Shown: positions 1-6,156 of the stretch, one piece after another
How the letters are laid out: each line of letters opens with the position of its first letter
Numbering within the stretch: the stretch's first letter is position 1
Source of the DNA: Puniceicoccales bacterium
GTDB taxonomy: Bacteria > Verrucomicrobiota > Verrucomicrobiia > Opitutales > JAIRKQ01
Length of the DNA: 9,382 bases
Assembly: GCA_031281895.1 (NCBI GenBank)
Contig: JAITET010000039.1
Location: 1 to 9,382, forward strand
Reading direction: 5' to 3'
Notes under the pieces: generated by a model
What the model was told of the DNA's origin: nothing
Databases searched by the model: none
What the model saw: the letters and a program-made list of their open reading frames with translations, nothing else
Translations under genes and position numbers: made by a program

Positions 1-1
1 A

Positions 2-46
2 TGCTATGAAGGCAACCGTACAGAATGTCAGGTAGTTGAATTTTAA
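2..46 (+). CDS. 3' end of an unidentified plus-strand gene (frame uncertain)
   Basis: A strong plus-strand terminator starts about 20 bases downstream, so a plus-strand gene should end here. The reading frame from position 2 is open for 14 codons and ends in TAA at 44-46 (residues CYEGNRTECQVVEF). The frame from position 3 is also open, to a TAG at 33-35, and the frame from position 1 stops at 7-9. Too little is visible to choose between them or to name a product. The coordinates given are for the longest of the three tails. Confidence 0.3.
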   Translation, partial: CYEGNRTECQVVEF

Positions 47-66
47 TTGAATTCTTTTCACCTCAG

Positions 67-105
67 AAAACGCAAATCCTCCTCGGATTTGCGTTTTGCA
101 TTTTT
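67..105 (+). terminator. Strong rho-independent terminator
   Basis: A perfect 13-base-pair stem is formed by arms at 67-79 (AAAACGCAAATCC) and 85-97 (GGATTTGCGTTTT), with a five-base loop. A T run follows at 101-105. It would end the plus-strand gene that finishes near position 46. The A-rich left arm gives a short T run on the opposite strand, so it may also stop transcripts coming from the IS remnants on the minus strand. Confidence 0.85.
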
Positions 106-114
106 CCAGTCTAT

Positions 115-252
115 CTAGGCATACAGTCCCATATTGTAATGGAGAGAATTAATTCTGAATGAATCGGGATTATTTTTCCAAGAATTAATAATAAATTCGC
201 AGGGTGTCAGGCCATTATTCGATTTAAGCCTTTTGGCAAAGTGGTATATAAT
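115..252 (-). pseudogene. IS481-like transposase, C-terminal remnant
   Basis: The minus-strand frame ending in TAG at 115-117 reads IYHFAKRLKSNNGLTPCEFI, followed by a Trp, a Pro-Asp-Ser-Phe and an Asn-(x)2-His motif, and ends NMGLYA. This matches the C-terminal end typical of IS481-family transposases, which carry YN-(x)n-R-L-(x)3-G-TPYEFI, then W-(x)n-P-x-RF, and end in a PGLNT-like motif. Only about 45 residues are recognisable. The DDE catalytic core is missing, so the element is dead. Upstream of about 252 the frame no longer resembles this family and runs into the IS982-like remnant. The family call rests on recalled motifs. Confidence 0.65.
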
Positions 253-259
253 TACACGA

Positions 260-604
260 ATCCAAAAAAAGAAGACCCAAATCGAGGGCAATAATAGCCG
301 CACAAATGTGCAGAATAAGCGGATTGGATGGAATAGGAAAGTGTTTCGCCGAGAAAATTTTTAAATTTTCCGCCCATAGTTTCCACGATCGACCGTTTTT
401 TTAGGAATCTTTTTTCTTCCCAGGAATTTGGAGCCATGTTTTGGCGATGATTGGCAATGGACCGTATACCCTTTTAGCCAGAGAATCTCCTGGGGTAGTA
501 GAAATGTATCCGTCATCGCCGGTCACAGTCCCTGTGCAGCCAGCGAGCACTTCTTCTCCGCAGGAAACGTCGTGTAAATTCCCTGGTTTTATTTTGAAAT
601 TCGC
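260..604 (-). pseudogene. IS982-like DDE transposase, C-terminal half, frameshifted
   Basis: Three consecutive minus-strand frames together read as one transposase. The first (604 down to a stop at 401-403) has FKIKPGNLHD and GTVTGDDGYIS, like the PGN-x-D and GDKGYIS motifs of IS982, the latter holding the second catalytic Asp. The second (about 420-350) has FLKKRSIVETMGGKFKN, which contains the R-(x)3-E-(x)6-K signature around the catalytic Glu. The third (about 350-265) has PSNPLILHICAAIIA, matching the family's C-terminal RHRS-(x)n-N-(x)n-AA-x-IAY region. At least two frameshifts are therefore needed, and the N-terminal half with the first Asp is gone. The fragment begins two bases after the stop codon of the coiled-coil gene. 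Confidence 0.7.
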
Positions 605-605
605 G

Positions 606-2207
606 TTAACTTATTCCCATAGTTCGGGTCGCTGCCACACCTAACATTCCACCACCAAACATACCAGCCGCTCTAATAAGAGTTTGCATAATCCCAGCAT
701 CTTGTGTTTGACTTCGAAGGCTATCGATGGCATCTTGGGCTCTTCGTATTGTTCGTTCTTGAGTAAAAATCGTTGCCCGTTGTTCCTGGATACGTTGTGC
801 TTGGGTCTGGGACTGGGCTTGCAATGTTTCGTTGGACGAGGTCAACGATTGAACCTTTGCCTCTAATTCTGAGAACCGAGCCTCAACATTCCGCAGACTT
901 TCTTCCAATGTACCTTTTTCTTTGGTTAGCTCACTCAGGGATTGTTGTTCTTTCTCAATTTCAGCTGTCAATGTTTGTATTTGCTCTTCATTGGTTGTCT
1001 TCACCTGTGCTAATGTTGCTTCGTATTCTGTTTTGAGGCGTTCAATTTCCTGTTCCTTTTGCCGAATTTCGCCATTGGCTTTCTCTAAATTCTGACTTGC
1101 TTTTTGCTGTTCCGATGTTAGCTCATTAAGTTGAGTTTCTGCTGCTTGCCTGCTGCTTGCTATTGCTGTTTGAGCTTCTATAATTCTTTCTGTAAGTCCG
1201 AAATTTAGTTCTCTCATTAGACTATATGCTTTTTGGGAGGCCTGTTGTATTTTCTGTAACTCTTGGACAAGTTCACCCTCTGCAATGAGCTTTTTAAGTT
1301 TTTCAGAATTTGTTATTTCCACACTCGAACTAATCACCACTGCTAATTCGTTTTGGACTTCCGATATTTTCGCTTGGGCCCAACCCAGTGCGTCGGTCAA
1401 TTTCTGTTCTCCATCCGCAATGTTTTTCACATTTTTCAAAATATTCTTAACATTTTCCGTTTGCGCACCTAAACTTTGCTCCAAATTCCGGATCAGGTCT
1501 TTTTGAGACGTAAAAACTGAAACAAGATAAGTGTGACATTGGCCAATGTAAGTTTCTTGTTCTTTGAGTTGTGCCTCTTGTTGTGCAATTAATCGTTTTT
1601 GTTCTTCCGATTGTTGTTCTTGCAACTCTTTAAGATGTTGTTCCCGGGCAAGGGTTTCTCTGGCTGTTGAAAGTTCGTCTTGTGCCGTTGTCAATATTTT
1701 CTGTACATCACCTATTATCACTTTTTGTTCATCTAGCGTTGCCTTTTGTTGTTGATTAAGCTCAAGCAATTCAGCATTTTGTCTCCCTAACTCTTGATTG
1801 GCAGATCCTATTTCTGTTCCAGCTTGTTTAGCTGTTTCTAAATCCTCTCTCATTATTTCTAACCTAGCCCGTGATATGGCCAGGCTTACTAAAGCAGCTA
1901 CACCCACAATGGCACTTATTCCAATTGTAGGGAAAAGATGAAGTACCACAAAACAGGACCCAGCCACGATACAAGCGGGTTTTACAGTGCCTTTTAAATT
2001 GCGGACAAATTTTGGGAAAAATCGAATATCTACTCCAAAAAATCTGAGAGCTGTTGTTACTTTACTTTCTATGTCTTTAAGTAGATTGACCATGGATGCA
2101 TTTGGATTTTTTGCCGCCCGGTCAACCGCGAATATGGGGATGCTTGAATCACTTTGATGAGGAACTTGTCCATGGGGAAATGCTTGTAAACCTGGTGATG
2201 GATTCAT
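606..2207 (-). CDS. Coiled-coil protein with paired membrane segments (Inc-like architecture)
   Basis: The product has 533 residues and I recognise no named family. Residues 1-75 are polar. Residues 77-93 and 95-112 are two hydrophobic stretches separated by a short Pro-Thr turn, a bilobed hairpin. Residues 113 to about 500 are almost entirely Gln/Glu/Lys/Leu-rich and look like a long, interrupted coiled coil. The last 30 residues are Gly/Ala/Met-rich and weakly hydrophobic. There is no cleavable signal peptide. The start is supported by an AAAGGA ribosome-binding site seven bases upstream (2215-2220), and a promoter-like sequence lies at 2250-2277. A short N-terminus, a bilobed hydrophobic hairpin and a cytosolic coiled coil are the layout of chlamydial inclusion membrane proteins such as IncA. 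That is resemblance of layout only; a structural or chromosome-partition coiled-coil protein is an alternative. It is transcribed divergently from mraY. Confidence 0.88.
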   Translation of the reverse strand: MNPSPGLQAFPHGQVPHQSDSSIPIFAVDRAAKNPNASMVNLLKDIESKVTTALRFFGVDIRFFPKFVRNLKGTVKPACIVAGSCFVVLHLFPTIGISAIVGVAALVSLAISRARLEIMREDLETAKQAGTEIGSANQELGRQNAELLELNQQQKATLDEQKVIIGDVQKILTTAQDELSTARETLAREQHLKELQEQQSEEQKRLIAQQEAQLKEQETYIGQCHTYLVSVFTSQKDLIRNLEQSLGAQTENVKNILKNVKNIADGEQKLTDALGWAQAKISEVQNELAVVISSSVEITNSEKLKKLIAEGELVQELQKIQQASQKAYSLMRELNFGLTERIIEAQTAIASSRQAAETQLNELTSEQQKASQNLEKANGEIRQKEQEIERLKTEYEATLAQVKTTNEEQIQTLTAEIEKEQQSLSELTKEKGTLEESLRNVEARFSELEAKVQSLTSSNETLQAQSQTQAQRIQEQRATIFTQERTIRRAQDAIDSLRSQTQDAGIMQTLIRAAGMFGGGMLGVAATRTMGIS

Positions 2208-2214
2208 ACGCTTA

Positions 2215-2220
2215 TCCTTT
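2215..2220 (-). promoter_or_regulatory. Ribosome-binding site of the coiled-coil gene
   Basis: AAAGGA on the minus strand lies seven bases before the ATG at 2207. It favours this start over the internal Met at residue 39. Confidence 0.6.
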
Positions 2221-2249
2221 GCTATAAATATTTGTCAAAACGGAACATT

Positions 2250-2277
2250 AGTGTAAAATACTAACATTATATGTCAA
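2250..2277 (-). promoter_or_regulatory. Candidate sigma-70 promoter for the coiled-coil gene
   Basis: On the minus strand there is a perfect TTGACA (2272-2277), then a 16-base spacer and TACACT (2250-2255, four of six matches to the -10 consensus). An overlapping perfect TATAAT lies at 2266-2271 but has no good -35 element at the right distance. Either one would start transcription a few tens of bases before the gene. AT-rich sequence makes chance matches common. Confidence 0.4.
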
Positions 2278-2283
2278 AAGAAA

Positions 2284-2312
2284 TTGTTCAAATTTTTTAA
2301 AAAAAGTAAAAT
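2284..2312 (+). promoter_or_regulatory. Candidate promoter for the mraY-ftsW operon
   Basis: TTGTTC (2284-2289), a 17-base spacer and TAAAAT (2307-2312, five of six matches to the -10 consensus) point toward mraY. If used, it would give a leader of roughly 230 bases. The -35 element is poor and the surroundings are A/T runs, so this is a weak call. Confidence 0.3.
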
Positions 2313-2547
2313 AATTATTCCAATTGCCGTTGAATTTAATGCAAAGGAGGTTTTTACCAATTTTCAAAACTCCCAGAATAATTGGGCGAAGGGAAAGGAA
2401 AAACGAAAAAGATAGAAACGTTAATCGACCGTTTTCAGGGAGGGATAAAGATTTTGTGACAGGCGTTAAAAAAACCTTGCGAGGAGGTTTGTTTTTAATA
2501 GGTATCCGGCCAGATTTTCTTGGATAATTTGGATAAAAGAGAAAAAT

Positions 2548-3672
2548 ATGCTAGAGTTGGACATAAAGCCTTTCGATCCTCTTGTTTCGCTGCTATTTGG
2601 GAAGCAATATAGCCTGTACGAAAGATGCATGTGGGGTTTCGTTACGGCTTTCGTCGTGGCATTGATAATAGGTAAGTCCATAATAAGGACGCTTTTAAAA
2701 CACCAAGTGCGTCAAGTCTTTCGGACCAAACAACAGGTGAGAGACTTGGCAATTTTACATGATCACAAAAATGGGATTCCCACCATGGGGGGCATCATAA
2801 TTGCACTGGCTTCATTCGCGGCGATTGCTGTTTGGGCGTCTTTTAACGATTTGGTCATTACATCCCTGTTGGTTTATTTTCTCTGTTCTCTGTTGGGGGC
2901 AGCCGATGATATTTTAAAAATCATAAAAGGAAATTCGAAGGGAGTAACATCTAGACAAAAACTATGCGTGCAGGCGTTAATAACTGGTTTTATTTTCTAC
3001 GTAGCGTCTCAAAATCCGCCCATTAATAATCTTTTGACGCACGTGCATTGGAAATGGTTTTATGACTATTTTGTTGATCCGCAAATTGCCATGGCGGTAA
3101 TAGTTGTTTTCTATTTTTGCGTCATTGCCGGAACGAGTAATGCAGTAAATTTAACCGATGGGATTGATGGGCTAGCCATTGTAAACATAGCTCTATGTTT
3201 TGTGTCCCTTGCCGTATGTGCCTTCTATTCGAGCAACGCAAGCATTACCAGGGAAACAATGCTATCATATATTGCTGGTTCTACGGAATTGGCAGTTTTA
3301 TGCACATGTTTTGCGGGAGGATGTTTTGGCTTTGGTATTTTTAATATACATCCAGCTTCTGTTTTTATGGGAGACATAGGTTCCATTGGTCTCGGAGGAC
3401 TATTGGCCATAGTCGCTTGTTTGCTACGATTACCGTTCATTTTACTGGCCGTGGGGATAATTTTTGTAATCGAAGCACTCTCCGTCATTCTACAGGTAAC
3501 CTCAAAAAAAGTTTTTAAGCGAAAAGTATTCCTGATGGCCCCGCTGCATCATCACTTCGAATTAAAAGGATTTCTAGAAAGTGAAATCGTTAAAGCTGCG
3601 TTTTGTCTGCAGGTTATCTGCATATTAATAACCCTATTTGTCGTATTTTATGGATATGCTGGATGTCATTAA
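2548..3672 (+). CDS. mraY: Phospho-N-acetylmuramoyl-pentapeptide-transferase (MraY)
   Basis: MraY transfers phospho-MurNAc-pentapeptide from UDP to undecaprenyl phosphate, giving lipid I on the cytoplasmic face of the inner membrane. All family landmarks are present in the 374 residues: HDHKNGIPTMGG (71-82), the Asp pair D120-D121 followed by a KGVTSRQKL loop, NLTDGIDGLA (201-210), FMGDIGS (273-279, with the Mg-binding Asp at 276) and the LHHHFELKG loop (333-341). About ten hydrophobic segments fit the usual topology. The length is close to the E. coli enzyme (360). The ATG at 2548 has only a weak AAGAG ribosome-binding site. The gene heads the operon and its 3' end overlaps murD. Its identity is secure. 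Confidence 0.97.
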   Translation: MLELDIKPFDPLVSLLFGKQYSLYERCMWGFVTAFVVALIIGKSIIRTLLKHQVRQVFRTKQQVRDLAILHDHKNGIPTMGGIIIALASFAAIAVWASFNDLVITSLLVYFLCSLLGAADDILKIIKGNSKGVTSRQKLCVQALITGFIFYVASQNPPINNLLTHVHWKWFYDYFVDPQIAMAVIVVFYFCVIAGTSNAVNLTDGIDGLAIVNIALCFVSLAVCAFYSSNASITRETMLSYIAGSTELAVLCTCFAGGCFGFGIFNIHPASVFMGDIGSIGLGGLLAIVACLLRLPFILLAVGIIFVIEALSVILQVTSKKVFKRKVFLMAPLHHHFELKGFLESEIVKAAFCLQVICILITLFVVFYGYAGCH

Positions 3673-4996
3673 TTCTCCAGGAACGGTCGGTATTTTGGGG
3701 GATGGAGTGACCGGGAAAGCGGTGGTACGATTTTGTGGAAAGCGGAGAATTCCGTATAAAATTTTTGACGAATCGGGACCGGGAAAAGAACAATTTTCAA
3801 AGGAGGAAGCGAAGAAGTATCGTCTAATTGTTAGAAGTCCCAGTTTTACACTTTCCCATGGATGGACAAAATTGGCAATGGCTGCGGGATGTTGTTGTGT
3901 AAGTGAATTGGATCTAGCATCATGCTTTTGGCAGGGAAAGATTGTGGCAATTACTGGAACAAACGGGAAAACAACGACCACAGAATTTGTTGCTCATGCA
4001 CTGCAAACTCATGGGCAAAGAGCAGTCACATGTGGGAATATAGGAAGACCGTTCATAGAAATAGTAGATTCTGATATCAATGAACATGACGCCTGGGCTG
4101 TCGTAGAGGTGAGCTCGTTTCAAATGGACGGGGGAACATTGTTTAGACCAGATTATGTCCTATGGACAAATTTTGCAAATGATCATCTGGACGTTCATGC
4201 AGGGATAAGGGAATACTTTAATTGTAAGGCAAATTTGCTTAGAAGTGCTAAGATGCCCAATGGTCCTCAAAAGCACTGTTTTGTCGGCCAAAGCGTACAT
4301 GATTTTTGTAAAAACTTACAAGTTACAGACGTCTCGGGGAAATATATCATTTGTTCGCAATTTGACTTACTGCCTCCAGAGTCGGCACTAAATATTAGAA
4401 CACAGCAAGAGAATTTTGCATTGGTCCAAAAGTTTTGGACCTGCAATGATTTTCCAATTGGATGCCTACAAGAAGCCGCTCTGACATTTAAAATCCCTCC
4501 CCATCGCCTCCAAATAGTTGCCAAAATCAAACGGCGTGATAGCCGGACAGGAAAAGAAAAGGAGGTGGAATTTTGGAACGATTCAAAGGCGACCAATTTT
4601 CATGCATTGAATGCCGCATTGGCATCGTTCAACAAAAAAGTTATCCTGATAGCCGGTGGAAAATCAAAGGATGAACCCCTTGAAAAGTTTCAGGAAATCG
4701 TGGTAGGACGGGTTAAATCCCTATTGTTGATGGGGGAAACGGGTAAAGTTTTATATCAAGCTCTGGATGCGAATTTAATCAAAAACTTGGAGGTGGCGTA
4801 TAAGTTTTTTCCAAACGATGGAAATTTGGAGAAACTAATGGTCGACATTGTCAAGTATGCCTTCACCATAGCTGAAGAAGGAGATGTGGTGCTGTTAAGT
4901 CCAGGATTTTCAAGCCTCGATTGGTTTAAAGATTACGCAGAGAGAGGAAAATTTTTTGAAAATGGAGTTTTATGTTTGAATTTACAAAATAAATGA
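3650..4996 (+). CDS. murD: UDP-N-acetylmuramoylalanine--D-glutamate ligase (MurD)
   Basis: MurD is the cytoplasmic ATP-dependent ligase that adds D-Glu to UDP-MurNAc-L-Ala. Numbering from the ATG at 3650 (448 residues), it has an N-terminal Rossmann-like domain (GILGDGVTGKA), the ATP-binding GTNGKTTTT at 103-111, CGNIGRPF, EVSSFQM, WTNFANDHLD, the presumably carbamylated Lys at 193, a PHR motif near 285, NDSKATN at 310-316 and SPGFSSLDWF near the end. All are typical of MurD. The start is uncertain: TTG 3638, ATG 3650 and ATG 3656 are in frame and none has a ribosome-binding site. Each choice overlaps the end of mraY, which suggests translational coupling. No active-site residue appears to be missing. 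Confidence 0.96.
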   Translation: MDMLDVINSPGTVGILGDGVTGKAVVRFCGKRRIPYKIFDESGPGKEQFSKEEAKKYRLIVRSPSFTLSHGWTKLAMAAGCCCVSELDLASCFWQGKIVAITGTNGKTTTTEFVAHALQTHGQRAVTCGNIGRPFIEIVDSDINEHDAWAVVEVSSFQMDGGTLFRPDYVLWTNFANDHLDVHAGIREYFNCKANLLRSAKMPNGPQKHCFVGQSVHDFCKNLQVTDVSGKYIICSQFDLLPPESALNIRTQQENFALVQKFWTCNDFPIGCLQEAALTFKIPPHRLQIVAKIKRRDSRTGKEKEVEFWNDSKATNFHALNAALASFNKKVILIAGGKSKDEPLEKFQEIVVGRVKSLLLMGETGKVLYQALDANLIKNLEVAYKFFPNDGNLEKLMVDIVKYAFTIAEEGDVVLLSPGFSSLDWFKDYAERGKFFENGVLCLNLQNK

Positions 4997-5023
4997 CAAC
5001 TATACGTAGAGAAATCTTATAAT

Positions 5024-6148
5024 ATGAAATTGCAAAATGTGTTAATTGTATATATTTTTACACCATTCGCATTGCTGATAACCGGGTGTTCCATCTTTGA
5101 TGGTGCTAATGGAAAAAAATACAACAATGTTGCCTATTCTATCGCACCTGAAATAGCTTTTGATGGAGCAAGTGCAAGGAAAAAACCTACACAACCGAAG
5201 CAATCATTTGAAGAAACAGGGATGGACAGTCGCTTTTTTAGAGACATCAACGCGCTTGACCCGGTTTATGAAGTTTATATTGTCCAAAAGGGAGATACAA
5301 TCTATGGGATTGCCAGGAAGGTGAAAATGTCACCGGCAACACTTATGGCTATCAATGGCCTAAATAAAGATAGCAAACTGATAGTGGGTCAACGATTGAA
5401 GATTGAGAATGGTAAAGCTTCCAGATGGCCATCGTCGGTTACATCAGCGAAAACGACCATTTACACTGTCCAAGCGGGAGATTCTTTATCCAAGATAGCC
5501 CACACGTATGGTGTTACGATAAAATCGTTAAAAGCAATAAATAATTTATCCTCCGATAAATTGGTGATAGGGCAGAAGCTGACTATTCCAGAGTCTATGG
5601 TTAAAGATTTTAATGCCAATGGTTCAGCAAAAATCCAAAGAGTGTTGGATAGTGATGGTAGGTATACGATAAAGCCAGGAGACAATTTGACCTTGATCGC
5701 AAAACATTTCAACGTAAAGCAGTCCGCTTTACAGGAGGCTAATAACATAAACAATCCGAATAAATTGTGCGTTGGGCAAAAATTAATCATTCCCGACAAA
5801 ACAGCCATTGCTTCGGGCAAGGCGAGTAACGTAAAAGATAGGAGAGATAATGCTCTAACTCTCCAACCGCAGAACACACCTAAAACTTCATCGGGTGATT
5901 TATATGTGATAAAAAGCGGCGACACCGTCGATAAAATCGCCCGTGATTTGGAAGTAGAAAAAGCGGACTTGATAAAATTAAATAACCTTGGGAACAATCC
6001 TTCATTGCAGGAAGGTAAGAAGCTTTTAATTCCACAAAAAAAAGCAGTAGTTGAGCCTAAGACTCCAGTTCCCCATCCTTCCGATTCAAAAGGTGAAGAT
6101 TTTTTTGAAAACTTTGAAGAGATTCCTGTCATTGAGATCAAAGATTAG
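5024..6148 (+). CDS. LysM-repeat lipoprotein of the division/cell-wall operon
   Basis: The 374-residue product starts with a hydrophobic signal ending in a lipobox (LITGC, with the acylated Cys at 22). It should be an exported lipoprotein. Four LysM domains follow, at about 83-127, 146-189, 213-257 and 292-337. Each has the (Y/V)-x-V/I-x-x-GD-(T/S/N) opening and the (V/E)G-(Q/K)-(R/K)-L-x-I-P close. LysM domains bind N-acetylglucosamine-containing glycans such as peptidoglycan. The linkers are low in complexity, and the acidic tail (FFENFEE) carries no M23 peptidase or amidase domain. In Chlamydiae the gene in this position is called nlpD and has a peptidase domain. The gene starts 27 bases after murD and has no clear ribosome-binding site. 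A scaffolding or wall-tethering role at division is inferred. Confidence 0.92.
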   Translation: MKLQNVLIVYIFTPFALLITGCSIFDGANGKKYNNVAYSIAPEIAFDGASARKKPTQPKQSFEETGMDSRFFRDINALDPVYEVYIVQKGDTIYGIARKVKMSPATLMAINGLNKDSKLIVGQRLKIENGKASRWPSSVTSAKTTIYTVQAGDSLSKIAHTYGVTIKSLKAINNLSSDKLVIGQKLTIPESMVKDFNANGSAKIQRVLDSDGRYTIKPGDNLTLIAKHFNVKQSALQEANNINNPNKLCVGQKLIIPDKTAIASGKASNVKDRRDNALTLQPQNTPKTSSGDLYVIKSGDTVDKIARDLEVEKADLIKLNNLGNNPSLQEGKKLLIPQKKAVVEPKTPVPHPSDSKGEDFFENFEEIPVIEIKD

Positions 6149-6156
6149 TCTTTGCT

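Larger units (their letters stand above)
100..605 (-). mobile_element. Graveyard of two degenerate insertion sequences
   Basis: This half kilobase between the terminator and the coiled-coil gene holds no intact gene. On the minus strand it carries the tails of two unrelated transposases, IS482-independent in type: an IS981-type DDE fold is not implied, only IS982-like (about 260-604) and IS481-like (115-252) similarity as described in the separate entries. Both lack their N-terminal halves. I could not find convincing terminal inverted repeats or target-site duplications, so the outer limits are approximate. The minus-strand order suggests successive insertions followed by deletion. Confidence 0.6.
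2208..2547. other. Divergent intergenic region, 340 bases, no convincing gene
   Basis: This AT-rich stretch separates the coiled-coil gene from mraY and contains the candidate promoters of both. A 67-codon frame from a TTG at 2324 to 2527 is open, but it lacks a placed ribosome-binding site and a recognisable sequence, so I do not call it a gene. Two strong Shine-Dalgarno-like sequences, AAAGGAGG at 2343-2350 and GAGGAGG at 2481-2487, are not followed by a start codon at a usable distance. I see no murE or murF remnant and no clear terminator or riboswitch fold. Confidence 0.5.

Noticed and set aside
441..644. 67-codon plus-strand frame beside the coiled-coil gene
   Set aside because: The opposite strand carries the IS982-like motifs (PGNLHD, GDDGYIS), so this frame is the antisense shadow of a transposase remnant.
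2324..2527. 67-codon frame from a TTG in the mraY leader
   Set aside because: Rare start codon, no ribosome-binding site before it, basic low-information sequence and no family resemblance. I treat it as leader sequence.
5017..5026. Perfect TATAAT immediately before the LysM gene start
   Set aside because: It touches the ATG, so transcription would begin inside the gene, and no -35 element lies at a proper distance. It is most likely AT-rich chance.
5461..6141. 226-codon minus-strand open frame across the LysM gene
   Set aside because: It is antisense to a secure LysM lipoprotein, its translation resembles no protein, and it has no ribosome-binding site.
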